Origin: Streptomyces cadmiisoli
GTDB taxonomy: Bacteria; Actinomycetota; Actinomycetes; Streptomycetales; Streptomycetaceae
Direction of reading: 5' to 3'
DNA length: 64,000 nt
Assembly (NCBI RefSeq): GCF_003261055.1
Contig: NZ_CP030073.1
Span: 3,224,001 to 3,288,000, forward strand
In this document: positions 1 to 10,257 of the stretch, in pieces
Layout: each line of letters begins with the position of its first letter
How positions within the stretch are numbered: the stretch's first letter is position 1
Made by a program: the position numbers and the translations under genes
The notes under the pieces: generated by a model
Database searches by the model: none
What the model saw: the letters and a program-made list of their open reading frames with translations, nothing else
What the model was told of the DNA's origin: nothing

Positions 1-2712
1 CTGGGCAAGCGCTGCCAGGTCGGAGAGCAGGGTGTTGAGGGCATGGGCCACCTCGGCGACGTCGCCGCCGAGATCGCTCACGTCGGGTACCAGCCGTCGG
101 GTTTCCTCGAGCATCGGATCCAGCATGGTGGTTCGCTTCTTGATGCCGTCCGCCACTTTTCTAATCTGCTCGGGGACGTGCTCGGGCCAGGGCGCCTCAC
201 CCGCGTCGTCGCGCATTGCGCGTACAAGGCGCGGCAGGTCAATGGCCAGCGGCTTGCCGGTGCCCTGGCGGTAGGACGTCAAGCGGAGCAGTCGCCGCTG
301 AAGGAGGTTGCGATCCGCCTTCGGGTCAGCGCTGGTGAAGCGGTCCTGCAGTCCCCGTGTGTGGCGCCGTTGCTCGGGATCGGCCAGCTTCGACGGCCTG
401 GCGAAGAGCGCCTTGACCCGGCTGAGTGCGTCGCTCTTGTACGAGTCGGCGATCCCCAGTGACCTGCTGACGGACAGAAGGGCGTGGGCAAGGCGGCTCA
501 GTTCGGCGTCGTCACCTTGTGAGGGAAGGAGGGAAGCGGACACGCTGTCCGCCCATGCCTGGACTTTGATCATGCACAGGCTTTGCAGTGCGTCGCCCTG
601 CGGCACGTTCGCCCAGGACTCCTTCGCGTCCACCCAGGCGAGCGCACGAAGAACTCGGACGTCCTCCATGTTGCGGTGGTCAATCGAGATCAGCGCGGTC
701 TGCAGGGCACTTCCGTCCAGTGCGATCGAAGTCTTCGCATCAAAACTTGGCGCAAGTTCCGCCCCTCCCTTGGTCCAGTCTCCGCTGTCGCCTCCGTATC
801 CGTCTTCGAGTCCCAGATAGCCAATGACGGCGGTGTGCACGATATTCCTGAGATCGTTGCGGTGTCTCTGAAGAAGCTCGCCGGTCTTGTGCCATTCGTC
901 GACGGCCCGGACCAAAGGCGGCTTCGAAGCCGCTGGCGGCGGGGACGAAGGGGGCGGAGACGGCGAGCCCGCAGGGGGCTCTCCCGTTTCGTCCGAGGGC
1001 GGGATCGAACCCGGCCGCACCGTCTCATGCAGGTGGGTCTGCTGCTCGGTGATGAGGTCCGGCAGGGGCGGGATGGCGAATGCTTCATGAATCGTCGGGT
1101 GAAGGTTCTGCGGTCCGTGACCCGGCCCCCAGAAGCGGACCATCCGTACGCGGCGCTCGGAGAGTGCGGGGTCACCTGGCGTGCGCAGCCGGACCTGGTC
1201 CTCGACGTTGTCGAGGGTGTCCAGCGCACCGGTGTGGAAGTCGTTCTCGAATCCGGCGCTGGGAAAGCGGCCTTCGTCGAGTTCGGTCTGGTCGCGGTGC
1301 AGGACGGGGCGCAGGACGCGGGTCAGAACGTCGCGCGCGACAAAGGCATCACCCTTGGACTGACTGCGGATGGCCCGGTCGAGTGCCGTCCTGCTGAACG
1401 GAAACAGGCCGACGCCTGCAACCTCCCCGAATGCCTGGTGGCAGTTGTCCCGGACGGGGCATTGCAGACAATGGTTGAGCTCCGGGCGTTCGTCCGTGTG
1501 GTGCTTGTCGATCTCCTTGGAGCCGACGCGTACCGCGTTGAGGTACCGGGCGGCGAACCGTGCGGGGTCGAACGGGGCTGTTTTGTCCGCCGGAAGTTCG
1601 AGATCGAAGACCTTATAGGTCCGCGTGTACACCGTCTCTGGCATCTGGTTGACGAAGTAACCAGTAGTGACGGCCATGACGACACGCATCGGGCACAGGG
1701 CGAGCGTCTCGGTGGGCAGCAGGGTGATTGCGTCGATGAGGCCGCCCTGAATGCCTTGGAAGATCGAGAAGTCCTCGATCAGGAGGAGAAGTTCCAGTCC
1801 CTGCCTGTGCAGGTCGAGGCGTAGTTCGACGAGGAGTTGCTTGAGGTCGTCTCCCCCGATCCCGAAAACCTCACTGACTGCCGGTCCGAGTTGCTCGTTG
1901 AGCATCTTCGCTGCCAGGTCCCGCAGGGGAGCATCGCTGGCGAGTGCGCTGGCGACACTAGCGGCGTCGGCGCCGGCCTTGCTGACATCGTCGACCGAGA
2001 GGTCCAGGTCTGCTGCGGTGAAACCGAACGCGTCCTCCTTGTCCTCCGAGCCCTTGCCGGAGAGCTTTTCCCGGACCAGACGCGCGATGGGACCGTTGTC
2101 GGCGAGCAATCGTCTGCGAAAGACGGGGTCGCCCAGCAGTGCGGGCAGGCCCTCCGCGGAGGCAAGGAAGGCACGGAGATCGTTCTCCTCGGGTGTGCCC
2201 TCTTTGTCTGCTCCGCGGGTCTCGACCAGGACAGCCAACTCGTTGCGCAGTCGGAGTTGTGCGGTGGTTTCGTCCGAGGCAGCATCCGAAGCGGCAGCGA
2301 CCTTCGCGCGCAGCTCCGCGGCGCGTTCGCCGGTGGCGTGTTCCAGGATGAGTTCAAGGATCCCGCGCAGCGACATGCGGTGTTTGGGGACAAAGATCAG
2401 CCGGGTCGCGTCGTTGGGCTTCAGGTTGATGCGAAGCCAGCGGATCAGGTGCGACTTACCTGTGCCCGACTTCCCGAGGATGGGGATGATGGGCTGGTCC
2501 GCCGGCAGTTCCTCGACGGCGCGCCGCAGGTTGTGTTCGTCGACGATGGTGCCGCCGACAGCGCTGTCCACCCGATCGCGCAGGAGGATCGGGATCGAGG
2601 TGTGCGTGGCGAGGAAGACCCCGTTGGAGGTGCTCTCTGCCTCGACCGGAATGATGGCTGGGGCCTCACGGGCCTCCCAGCATGCAGCAGGAAGAGTGCC
2701 CCGCCAGGTCAT
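1..2712 (-). CDS. dpdH: DpdH-like P-loop ATPase of the Dpd restriction arm (partial, runs off the left edge)
   Basis: An uninterrupted reading frame runs from ATG at 2712 to base 1 (904 codons) with no stop, so the C-terminus lies outside the window. A Walker A motif GKSGTGKS is at about residues 80-87, an acidic Walker B-like segment (LLLLIED) at 308-314, and a probable metal site C415-x2-C418-x5-C424-H425 follows. A proline-rich linker sits near residue 590-620. The start ATG overlaps the stop of the upstream gene as ATGA, so it is translationally coupled to dpdG. In described dpd clusters the ATPase DpdH follows DpdG and belongs to the genes linked to restriction rather than base insertion; that assignment here rests on order plus the ATPase fold. 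No homology search was possible, so the family name is likely but not proven. Confidence 0.75.
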   Translation of the reverse strand, partial: MTWRGTLPAACWEAREAPAIIPVEAESTSNGVFLATHTSIPILLRDRVDSAVGGTIVDEHNLRRAVEELPADQPIIPILGKSGTGKSHLIRWLRINLKPNDATRLIFVPKHRMSLRGILELILEHATGERAAELRAKVAAASDAASDETTAQLRLRNELAVLVETRGADKEGTPEENDLRAFLASAEGLPALLGDPVFRRRLLADNGPIARLVREKLSGKGSEDKEDAFGFTAADLDLSVDDVSKAGADAASVASALASDAPLRDLAAKMLNEQLGPAVSEVFGIGGDDLKQLLVELRLDLHRQGLELLLLIEDFSIFQGIQGGLIDAITLLPTETLALCPMRVVMAVTTGYFVNQMPETVYTRTYKVFDLELPADKTAPFDPARFAARYLNAVRVGSKEIDKHHTDERPELNHCLQCPVRDNCHQAFGEVAGVGLFPFSRTALDRAIRSQSKGDAFVARDVLTRVLRPVLHRDQTELDEGRFPSAGFENDFHTGALDTLDNVEDQVRLRTPGDPALSERRVRMVRFWGPGHGPQNLHPTIHEAFAIPPLPDLITEQQTHLHETVRPGSIPPSDETGEPPAGSPSPPPSSPPPAASKPPLVRAVDEWHKTGELLQRHRNDLRNIVHTAVIGYLGLEDGYGGDSGDWTKGGAELAPSFDAKTSIALDGSALQTALISIDHRNMEDVRVLRALAWVDAKESWANVPQGDALQSLCMIKVQAWADSVSASLLPSQGDDAELSRLAHALLSVSRSLGIADSYKSDALSRVKALFARPSKLADPEQRRHTRGLQDRFTSADPKADRNLLQRRLLRLTSYRQGTGKPLAIDLPRLVRAMRDDAGEAPWPEHVPEQIRKVADGIKKRTTMLDPMLEETRRLVPDVSDLGGDVAEVAHALNTLLSDLAALAQ

Positions 2713-3632
2713 CGCTTTCCTCCTCGAACCAGGGTGACGTGCGTTTGGCGTTGGCTGTCGAATCGCGACAGCCGGATGCCGTCTGCGTCCGGCAGGGTGT
2801 CGAAGACCAGCCGACCGCGGTCCTGCAAGATGCGCAGTGCCTGGCCGACCGAACTGTCGGCGCAGTCTTGTGCGATGCCCGGGTCGGGGTCTCCGCCAGG
2901 GAGGTACGCCATGAGGGAGGCGCGGACGAGACCGCCGTGCAACACAGGCAGTTTGGCCGCCAACTGGCCCAGGAAGTCGCCGATGGGCATCTGTCCGGCA
3001 GGCAGTTCGTCCAAGACGTCGTTGATCGCCACGACGGGGAGGGGCACAAATCCTGATTTGGCCTGTATGAGCGAAGGCGCCGCAAGGCCAAGTACCTGTC
3101 CCCATCGGGAGCTGGGACCCCAGCGTGTGTCGTTGGTGATGGCCCAGGTGTCATTGTCCGGGTCCGGGAATTGCGCGTGCTGGAGGTCCTGAATGCCGCC
3201 GGTCCACGACAGGGGACGCCCGAGCGCGTCCTGCGCGAGGAACCACGACATCGCTCTCAGCAGATCACGTGCCCCGCCGGTGAGGCTCTCTCCCGGGCCG
3301 GTCTGCCACGGATCTCCGTCACGGTCCAGATCGAGGGCATGCTTTTGGAGTGCCCGGCGGAACGCCGCCGGCGACAGGGTGCCTCCCGTGGCAGCGACGG
3401 TGCCACTCACGGTGATCACGCCGGCTGTGTCGCTGCAGAGCATCCCGATCGCCCGGAAGGTGGACAGGGTGTCCGAGACACCTTCAGCGGAGGAGACTGC
3501 CTCGTTCAGGCCTGGCGGTCTGAACGCCTCGATCAATTCTTCCTCGGTCCAGGCCCGTCGGGACCCGGCGAGGAAGTTGATGATGGAGCGGCCCAGGGCC
3601 GGAAGGCTTCGCGGTGGGTTCAGGACAGCCAT
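2709..3632 (-). CDS. dpdG: DpdG-like protein
   Basis: A 307-residue soluble protein with no catalytic motif I can recognise. It is locked between the helicase gene (its ATG shares one base with the helicase stop) and the P-loop ATPase (ATGA overlap at 2709-2712), so the three must be made together. The N-terminal third is rich in short helical segments (SIINFLAGSRRAWTEEELIE) that look like a winged-helix-type or adaptor fold, but this is only an impression. In dpd clusters a DpdG of unknown biochemical role occupies exactly this slot between the RecQ-like helicase and DpdH. The call therefore comes mainly from position and length; function is unknown, presumably an adaptor of the restriction complex. 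Confidence 0.65.
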   Translation of the reverse strand: MAVLNPPRSLPALGRSIINFLAGSRRAWTEEELIEAFRPPGLNEAVSSAEGVSDTLSTFRAIGMLCSDTAGVITVSGTVAATGGTLSPAAFRRALQKHALDLDRDGDPWQTGPGESLTGGARDLLRAMSWFLAQDALGRPLSWTGGIQDLQHAQFPDPDNDTWAITNDTRWGPSSRWGQVLGLAAPSLIQAKSGFVPLPVVAINDVLDELPAGQMPIGDFLGQLAAKLPVLHGGLVRASLMAYLPGGDPDPGIAQDCADSSVGQALRILQDRGRLVFDTLPDADGIRLSRFDSQRQTHVTLVRGGKR

Positions 3633-6238
3633 CAGAGTCTCCTGAGGAAGTCGTCAATGGTCCAGTGAGGGCTGCGGATGCTCTTGATGAGGGCATCTGG
3701 ATAGGCCGGGTCGGGCATGTCTTCCGGGACGACTACGACGCGTAGCGGTCCGCTGGTGGGGGCGAGCCATGAGAGGGGCGGCGTCTGCCCGTGGTCCATC
3801 AGGATCAGACTCGGTACCGAGAGGCGCGCAGGTACCCCGCGGGTCCGCAGGGGGTCCACGGCAACCATGCCCTCGTCGGCGAACCGTGAGGCTGTACGGA
3901 TGGCCGGGAGGCCGAGCAGCGCGGCCGTGGCAACGATGCCGCGTACGCCGTTGGTGACGCATGACTGGATGAGGTTGCTCAGGGCAGTTCTGAGGCGTCC
4001 GCTGGGATAGGTGACCACAATGCTGCGGTGGCCGGCGGCCAGGTTCGCCAGGGCTGCGCTGGGGCTTCTGCCGAGGTCGGGCATGAGCGCTTCTGCGACG
4101 AGGGGACGCGCTGTGTGCAAGGCGGGCTGGTGCACGTGCTCCTCTGCAGGACATCCGGAACACGCGGGCGCCACGTTCTGGCTGGCCCGCATGGCGCCTA
4201 TGTCCGTGTAGGTGTACTCCTCGCTCAGTACACGTCCCCAGCATTCTCTTCTTGCCAGCAGGCGGGTGATGCGCGCCGTTGAGGCGGCTTCGGCATTCTT
4301 GATCTCTGCGCGGGTGCGCTGCAGGGCGGCCTCGAGGGTCTGCCGGTCCAGGTTGGCCACGTGCGGTCTGAGCCGTACCGGAACGTGGCTTACGAAGGCC
4401 GTCCACTCCTTGCTGAACCGTGCTTGCCAGGCCTGCTCGGGCTCACCGGCTATGCGTTCGACCACCGGGGGATCCAGCCTGTCGATGGTGATGAGGTTGG
4501 CGCGTTCCATGAGGACGAGCGTGTTGCGGTTCCACAGTTCGTTGGCGTCCGAGGGTTCGTCGCCGTGCCCGGGTACCACCGTGGTGTCCAGGACCAGGCC
4601 GTTGCCCGCCTGCTTCGGGGACAGGTTCTGATCCCGCATGGCTTCCCACCGGTTCCACGCCTTGACGTCCCCGATCACGGTCGCGTTTTCGACTCGCTGG
4701 CCTTCGGCCGCGTCAGGCTCGGCGGGAAGCCAGACCGACAGCGCCGCGTGGCCGTCGCGTCCCGCGCGGCCGACTTCCTGGTAGAAGCGGTCGACCGAGG
4801 CCGGGACGCAGGCATGCACCACGGTCCGGACGTCGCTCTGGTCTACCCCCAGACCGAAGGCGCTGGTGCCGACCACGATGTCGGTCGTGGTCGGTCCGTC
4901 GTCGCCGGACCATCCGCGCATGATGTCCAGACGTTCGGCAGAACCGAGGTCTCCGTGGAAGACGGCGGTGCGTACAAATCCGGCAGCCCGCAGGCGCTCA
5001 GCGATGATCTTGGCGGGCTCCTTCTTGGTGGTGTAGATGATCGCCGGCCGCGGAAGGTGGTGCATCGCTTCGATGAGGCGTTCCATCCGGACGTCGGGTG
5101 ACGTGGTGGTGCCCAGGAGGTAGCGCAGTTCGGAGCGTAGGAAGGTCGATCCGACGAACAGTGACTCGGCGCTGCCTGCGAAGAGTTGATCGTTGAGTTG
5201 GAGGCTGGGTGCGGACAGCGTCGCGGACAGGAGTGTGATGCGTGGCGGGGGGTGCCCGGCCCCGGTGGCGAGTTCTCGCAATTCACCTACGAGCGAGGCG
5301 ACGATCTGGAACTCGGGACGGAAGCTCAAGCCCCACAGGCGCACTAGGTGCGCCTCGTCGATGACGAGGCTGGTGAGTTGGCCGGATGTCGCGAGGGTGC
5401 GCAGCGTGGTGGTGAATCCTCGTACAAGGGCTTCGGGTGAGGTGAGAAGGATCCGCTGAGTTCCCTCGCGCAGGCGTTCCTTGATGGCTGCGCGTTCCTC
5501 GCTGACGCGGTCGCTGTGATAGGCCAGTTCGCGAGGGAGCACGGACGCCGGGAATCGTTTGTGCAGGTGGCGTTCCTGGTCGAGGGCCAGGGCGATGGTG
5601 GGCAGCACCACGATGGTGGTTCCGCGCTGCCGGAGCAGCCCAGGGGCCAGACCGACGAGGGATTTGCCCGTGCCGGTGGGCAGGACGACGTGCAGGGTGG
5701 AGGCTGGATCGGCAAGGGAGGCGGTCCGCACTGCGCTGGCTTGGCTGCGTGAGCGGTAGCGGTTGATGTCGGGAGCGATCGCGTGCAGGGCTGGATCGAC
5801 GGACACCGGGCTGTTCGGGCGAGCGCTGGTCTCCACCGTCGTGTTGTCGGCGAAGACGAACGGGCCGGGGCTTGCGCAGGCGAGGTCGATCCAGCGGGGG
5901 TCGCCGTGGAGCCAGTCAGGCGTCCAGGCGTCGCCGAGGCGCACGGTGTGCCGTGTGGCGCCGAACCGTTCGACACGCAGGTGCGCTCGCTCGAGCGCCT
6001 GCAGGTCGATTCCGCGTTCGGGGAGGTTGATCTCCAGTTCGTGGTGGCGCTGGCCCGTCACGCCGGCTTGATGGCGAAGCATCTGAGCCAGGAGAGCGGC
6101 GATGTCGCCGCTGAGGGCGGACCCGGCAAGGCCGGAGCGCCAGGCATCGGCGAACCGCCGGTGCGGGCCGGTGAGCTGTTCTGCCGATGCCTCCTTGCCC
6201 AGGATGATGCGCTGAACGATGTCGAGTTGAACGGTCAC
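3632..6238 (-). CDS. dpdF: DpdF-like RecQ/DEAD-family helicase
   Basis: 868 residues. Superfamily 2 helicase motifs are complete: motif I TGTGKS at 188-193, motif II DEAH at 294-297, motif III LLSATLS shortly after, and motif VI YQEVGRAGRDG typical of RecQ-like helicases. A cysteine cluster beginning with C of ECWGRVL and ending CSGCPAEEHVH resembles the RecQ zinc-binding region. The N-terminal 180 residues and the C-terminal 170 residues are extra to RecQ; the tail contains alternating hydrophobic strands and GIVATAALLGLP that recall a phosphoribosyltransferase-like fold, but I cannot confirm this. ATG overlaps the dpdE stop by 4 bp. Known dpd clusters carry this helicase beside the SNF2 protein; the likely role is ATP-driven processing of DNA lacking the 7-deazaguanine mark. 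Confidence 0.82.
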   Translation of the reverse strand: MTVQLDIVQRIILGKEASAEQLTGPHRRFADAWRSGLAGSALSGDIAALLAQMLRHQAGVTGQRHHELEINLPERGIDLQALERAHLRVERFGATRHTVRLGDAWTPDWLHGDPRWIDLACASPGPFVFADNTTVETSARPNSPVSVDPALHAIAPDINRYRSRSQASAVRTASLADPASTLHVVLPTGTGKSLVGLAPGLLRQRGTTIVVLPTIALALDQERHLHKRFPASVLPRELAYHSDRVSEERAAIKERLREGTQRILLTSPEALVRGFTTTLRTLATSGQLTSLVIDEAHLVRLWGLSFRPEFQIVASLVGELRELATGAGHPPPRITLLSATLSAPSLQLNDQLFAGSAESLFVGSTFLRSELRYLLGTTTSPDVRMERLIEAMHHLPRPAIIYTTKKEPAKIIAERLRAAGFVRTAVFHGDLGSAERLDIMRGWSGDDGPTTTDIVVGTSAFGLGVDQSDVRTVVHACVPASVDRFYQEVGRAGRDGHAALSVWLPAEPDAAEGQRVENATVIGDVKAWNRWEAMRDQNLSPKQAGNGLVLDTTVVPGHGDEPSDANELWNRNTLVLMERANLITIDRLDPPVVERIAGEPEQAWQARFSKEWTAFVSHVPVRLRPHVANLDRQTLEAALQRTRAEIKNAEAASTARITRLLARRECWGRVLSEEYTYTDIGAMRASQNVAPACSGCPAEEHVHQPALHTARPLVAEALMPDLGRSPSAALANLAAGHRSIVVTYPSGRLRTALSNLIQSCVTNGVRGIVATAALLGLPAIRTASRFADEGMVAVDPLRTRGVPARLSVPSLILMDHGQTPPLSWLAPTSGPLRVVVVPEDMPDPAYPDALIKSIRSPHWTIDDFLRRL

Positions 6239-9200
6239 GCGCTGCCGTCCTGCTCCAGGCTGCGGCCCGAGACCACGACCACACCGGTGCTGTCCAGGCG
6301 GAGCGAAGGCGTTTGGAGGGCCGTCAGCAACTCCTGGCCCGCCAGCGCTTCCGTTTCCACTTCTTCCTCCAGTTCAGCGCGCTCGTTTCCCTCCGAGCGC
6401 GCGGCCCGCAGTCGCAACTGCCGCAACCGGGTGGCTATGTCGGTCCCGGCGAGGTCCAGGGCCCGGGTGCGGGTCTCGTTTACGGCGTCGTCGCTGTGGG
6501 CCAGACGCTGAGCACTGTGCTCAGCAGCACGCCAGCGCGTCCCCCATTGGGCGGCCGGAATGAGTTCGTATGCGTGCGTGATGCGCTCTGAGTTGAGTGA
6601 GTAGTCGCCTCCCAACTGCCCGGGTACGGGCTTTGCATAGCGTGCCTGCAGGGCGTCGAGATGGCGCCCGTCGGTGATCGGTGTGCCGTTTACGTCGGTC
6701 CACACGGTCACGATGAGCGGCGGGAAGAGCGCGTCGGCGCGGCGTCGCAGGGACGGCAGGTCCACCAGGTCGCTGCTCCAGGCTGCAGCCAACTGGTCGA
6801 GTAGGTCGCTTTCCGGGCTGCCCTGCAGAGGTTGCGCTTCGACGGCGTAGTCGAAGCGGTAGGCGAGGCGCTCTGCGTAGGGCCAGGCGGGGACCCACCG
6901 CCACATGCCGAAGGCTCTGCCCCGGTCGTCGTTCCACAGGAAGTCGGACACGGCATCGATGAACTGATCGCCGTAGCGGTAGAGGCGGACGTCTTCGTGC
7001 TCGACGGCCACTTTGCGTACGAAGGTGCCGCGGTGTCCTGCGAGCGGCACAAAGTCACGCTGCAGTCTCGCAGCGGGTATCAGCGGGATCTGAACCTGTC
7101 CGGCTGTCTGCCGACTGACGGGTTCGTAGCCGCCGATCGCATGGGCGGGGTCGCCGGCCGGTGCGAACCGCAGGTTCCCCGCCCCCCGCCGCGCGGACAG
7201 CAGCGCATCTGTGACGTCGGCAAACGAGGCCGCCTCGCCCTCCGAGGCCATCATCCGGCCGTACACGGAGCGCTCGTCGGCAGGTGCTTCGATGCTGTCC
7301 AGGGCGTCCTGTTCCTGTACGCGCTTGACCTCGTCCTCAAGCATGGTGTGGACCATGCGGATGGCATCGGGTGCCGCCGCGGCACCGTGCTCGAACAGCA
7401 TGTCCCAGGCGGCGTCTGTGGCGGCGTCCACCATATGCTGCAGGCTGGCTACGGACTTGTCGAAGACGGCGAACCCTTCGCTGAGGATCCGCATCCACGC
7501 TGCGGCAAACGACTGCGTGTCGGTCGTCTCCGCCACCGAGTAGGAGCGCCAGGCACCGCCTTCGCGCTGCGCGTCCCACCGGTCACATCGGCCGATCCGC
7601 TGTTCGAGGCGGTTTGCCCCGGGCGGCAGGCCCACGTGAATGAGGAGATCGGCGAACTGGAGGTTTCGTCCTTCTTCCGCTGAGTGGTCAGCAACGAGGA
7701 CGGCTGCGGTCCGGCTCTGCTCAAAAGAACGGACTGCCTGCTCGGACACTGCGGGCGAGTCACTCGCGAGGTGCTGGTAGACCGCCCCGGGCAGCAACTC
7801 CTTGAATGCGCTGGCCAACTCCCCTGCCAACTGCGGTGTCGGGCAGAAGACGACCACCCGTTCACGTGCTTTGAACAGATAGGTCAGTGCATCAGCCAGC
7901 GGGCGTGCCACGTCGCGGCGACGGTCGACGAACTTCAGGTCGCTCTCGATGCGGTCGAGTGCTTCCTGCTCGCCCGGCGTGGCAGCCGCTCGGGACTGCG
8001 TCCACGCGCGCAGGGAGTCCGGGTCCAACGACAACGCCACGGCCGTTGCGAAGGCGGAGGCTGCCTCGCGGCGGGCCTCCTCGTCGAACTCGCACGCGGC
8101 AAGGGCCTCCTGGCGCCAGTTGTCCAAAAGGGAGGCAAGGCCGGCAAAAGAGGACGAGGGTAGAACCACCTGCTGGGGGCGCAGGCGCCCGGTGACTCGG
8201 TACGACTGGTGCAGCGCAGCGGTACGGCGGGTGCGCAGCATCCGGCGGTGGACCCGGTACACCTCGGAGACATAGGTGCGCAGCGCGCCGATCGCCACGG
8301 TCAGCACTTGCCGGTCCGGTCCTCCGACTGCCTGCCGGACCTCACTGATCAGGGCGGCGACTTCGGCGTCTTCAGGAAACGCGGCGCCGATCTCCGTGAG
8401 GCGCTTGTTCAGCAGGACGCCGGGAAAGTGGGGTTGGAGTCCGAGGAACAGCCGGCCCAGCGCGGAGCGTGCCTCCATGCGCTGGCGCAGGTCCTCGGCC
8501 GTCGTATCCCGGTACACGGCCGGGTCGAGGAGTTTGAGCATGGCCAGGAAGGCACGTTCGTTGTGCAGCGCTGGGGTCGCCGACAGCAGCAGCAGGCGCG
8601 GACTGGCTGTGGCAACCTCGGCAAGGCGCGCGTAGCGGCTGGACAGTTCGGGCTGCTCGCTGTGCGCCAGGCGGGCCAGATTGTGTGCCTCGTCGACCAC
8701 GACGAGATCAGCCGGTTCCCACGTGTCGGGTGCGTCGTCGCGGGAGTACACGATGCGGGCGCCCGGAAAGTCACCGGTGCGGAACTTGCCCGACAGTTCC
8801 CGGCGCCACTGCTCCAGGAGGAACGGCGGGAGAATCAGTTGCACGGTGAGGTCGGGCTGGTCCAGCAGGAGTTCCCGCATGACCAGGCCGGCCTCGATCG
8901 TCTTGCCGAGACCGACTTCATCGGCCAGGAGGTAGCGCTGCACCGGGTCCTGCAGCACGCGCCACACGGTCTCGACCTGGTGCTCGTACAACTCGATACC
9001 GCTCGAGAGGGCACCGCGCATGCCGTGGGCCGCCGAGCGCTGCGTGAGGGTGCTCTGCAGGAAGGGGCGCCGCATGTCGGCCAGCAGAGGCGATTCCAGC
9101 AGTCCGGCGCTGGCAAAGCCGACGGGGTCGGTCAGCGACTGGTCCCAGCGGACATACAGGTCTTTCTCGGGAAGGTATCCCTCCCAGTTGCGCGCCCGTA

Positions 9201-9687
9201 CGTGGATGTCCCGATGGGCTGAGGTGGCGATGACGCGCCCCGAGCGCCACGCGGTGCCCGTGGACCAGAACACCCGCGTCTCGGGTGCCAGCGCGAACCG
9301 TTTGAGCCCCTCCCTCGGGACGGTGTGGCGACGGCGCTCGCCTGGATGCTGTCCTGGGGTGTCGAAGTACTCGAGGATCAGGCCATCGCCGTTCTTGCCC
9401 ACGAGTTTCCCCGCCCCGAGCGTGTTGGCGCTGGACACCAGCAGATCACCCCGGCTCAGCGACGGGCCGCGGGAGGTGTCGCTGCTGCGTACCGGGCGGC
9501 TCGCCTTCGGCGTGCGGGGTCGGGCCGGCGCCGCCTTGCCCGGGCTGCCGTCGATGGTTCGCGATCCGCGGCATTGCGGGAACCGTGAACAGCCCCAGAA
9601 GCAGTTGCCTGCGTTGGCGCCCCGCGATGCGAATTGCATGACCATATTGGCGCCGCACCGGGGGCACGCGACAGCTTCGTCCGTCAT
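6235..9687 (-). CDS. dpdE: DpdE-like SNF2 helicase with N-terminal topoisomerase zinc ribbon
   Basis: 1150 residues from ATG 9687, chosen because AGGGGG lies 8 bp upstream and the protein then begins directly with a zinc ribbon; an in-frame ATG at 9900 would only add a low-complexity leader. Order: topoisomerase C4-type zinc finger with C8, C11, C33 and C39; a linker; a SNF2 motor with motif I DEVGLGKT (256-263), DEAH 332-335, motif III LLSATPALHNE, and motif VI QRIGRCDRWDAQ; then about 400 residues of helical C-terminal region. SNF2-type DpdE is a standard dpd component that is thought to scan or remodel DNA in the restriction arm. The stop overlaps the dpdF start. The zinc ribbon would give direct DNA contact. 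Confidence 0.82.
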   Translation of the reverse strand: MTDEAVACPRCGANMVMQFASRGANAGNCFWGCSRFPQCRGSRTIDGSPGKAAPARPRTPKASRPVRSSDTSRGPSLSRGDLLVSSANTLGAGKLVGKNGDGLILEYFDTPGQHPGERRRHTVPREGLKRFALAPETRVFWSTGTAWRSGRVIATSAHRDIHVRARNWEGYLPEKDLYVRWDQSLTDPVGFASAGLLESPLLADMRRPFLQSTLTQRSAAHGMRGALSSGIELYEHQVETVWRVLQDPVQRYLLADEVGLGKTIEAGLVMRELLLDQPDLTVQLILPPFLLEQWRRELSGKFRTGDFPGARIVYSRDDAPDTWEPADLVVVDEAHNLARLAHSEQPELSSRYARLAEVATASPRLLLLSATPALHNERAFLAMLKLLDPAVYRDTTAEDLRQRMEARSALGRLFLGLQPHFPGVLLNKRLTEIGAAFPEDAEVAALISEVRQAVGGPDRQVLTVAIGALRTYVSEVYRVHRRMLRTRRTAALHQSYRVTGRLRPQQVVLPSSSFAGLASLLDNWRQEALAACEFDEEARREAASAFATAVALSLDPDSLRAWTQSRAAATPGEQEALDRIESDLKFVDRRRDVARPLADALTYLFKARERVVVFCPTPQLAGELASAFKELLPGAVYQHLASDSPAVSEQAVRSFEQSRTAAVLVADHSAEEGRNLQFADLLIHVGLPPGANRLEQRIGRCDRWDAQREGGAWRSYSVAETTDTQSFAAAWMRILSEGFAVFDKSVASLQHMVDAATDAAWDMLFEHGAAAAPDAIRMVHTMLEDEVKRVQEQDALDSIEAPADERSVYGRMMASEGEAASFADVTDALLSARRGAGNLRFAPAGDPAHAIGGYEPVSRQTAGQVQIPLIPAARLQRDFVPLAGHRGTFVRKVAVEHEDVRLYRYGDQFIDAVSDFLWNDDRGRAFGMWRWVPAWPYAERLAYRFDYAVEAQPLQGSPESDLLDQLAAAWSSDLVDLPSLRRRADALFPPLIVTVWTDVNGTPITDGRHLDALQARYAKPVPGQLGGDYSLNSERITHAYELIPAAQWGTRWRAAEHSAQRLAHSDDAVNETRTRALDLAGTDIATRLRQLRLRAARSEGNERAELEEEVETEALAGQELLTALQTPSLRLDSTGVVVVSGRSLEQDGSA

Positions 9688-10025
9688 GCCGCACCCCCTT
9701 CTCGGCCAGTGGTGCACAGCAGCAGTGCCGGCAGGTGGGCTCGACCCCAGAGGCTCAAGGTGCTGCCTGCGGACCGCGACGGTAGGACCCTTGAGCACGG
9801 GTCGACTCCGCCGTGCAGCCTGCCGCCTGACGCGGCGCGCAGCGGCATGTGGCACCTCTGCATCACCAATCCCCCATGGAGAACCGCGCGCCGCCACCAC
9901 CTCAGATATTCCGCCATCACCTCAAAGCGGATGAATATGCCCTTCCCTCCCACGGGCATTGCGTTGCACCTGCACGCCGAACAGCTGGCGAACCGGACGA
10001 AATCCCCCACCCTCAGCCCCGACAT
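9684..10025 (-). CDS. Possible small hypothetical protein coupled to dpdE
   Basis: A 113-codon frame starts at ATG 10025 with GAAGGAAG 5 bp upstream and stops in an ATGA overlap with the dpdE start, the same coupling seen through the rest of this operon. It also sits downstream of a well-formed promoter at 10258-10286. Against it: no domain is recognisable, the third-position GC is only about 78 percent by eye, and the product is rich in R, C, L and W with no clear fold. It may be a true leader gene that sets dpdE translation, or chance. The N-terminal part has four cysteines within 20 residues. Confidence 0.35.
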   Translation of the reverse strand: MSGLRVGDFVRFASCSACRCNAMPVGGKGIFIRFEVMAEYLRWWRRAVLHGGLVMQRCHMPLRAASGGRLHGGVDPCSRVLPSRSAGSTLSLWGRAHLPALLLCTTGREGGAA

Positions 10026-10257
10026 CGCACTTCCTTCACAAGATGCTCACATCCAGCCGGCTGAAGCGTAAGCCGCACCACTGACAACGCCCCCGCCGGG
10101 TAGACCATCTTGGGCGATCGCGATGCGTCGACGCCGGGTCACCGCACCGAAGCCACAACCCGGGCCGCCTGCCACCACTCCATCCGGTGCCGCCCCACCG
10201 CCACCCTTCCACGCCGCCCCGCCGGGAATGAGATCACGATAAAGATGATCATTTAAT

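Noticed and set aside
583..3192. Long plus-strand frames antisense to the dpdH/dpdG genes
   Set aside because: They mirror the codon register of the real minus-strand genes, as expected in high-GC DNA, and have no motifs, while the minus frames carry Walker and cysteine motifs.
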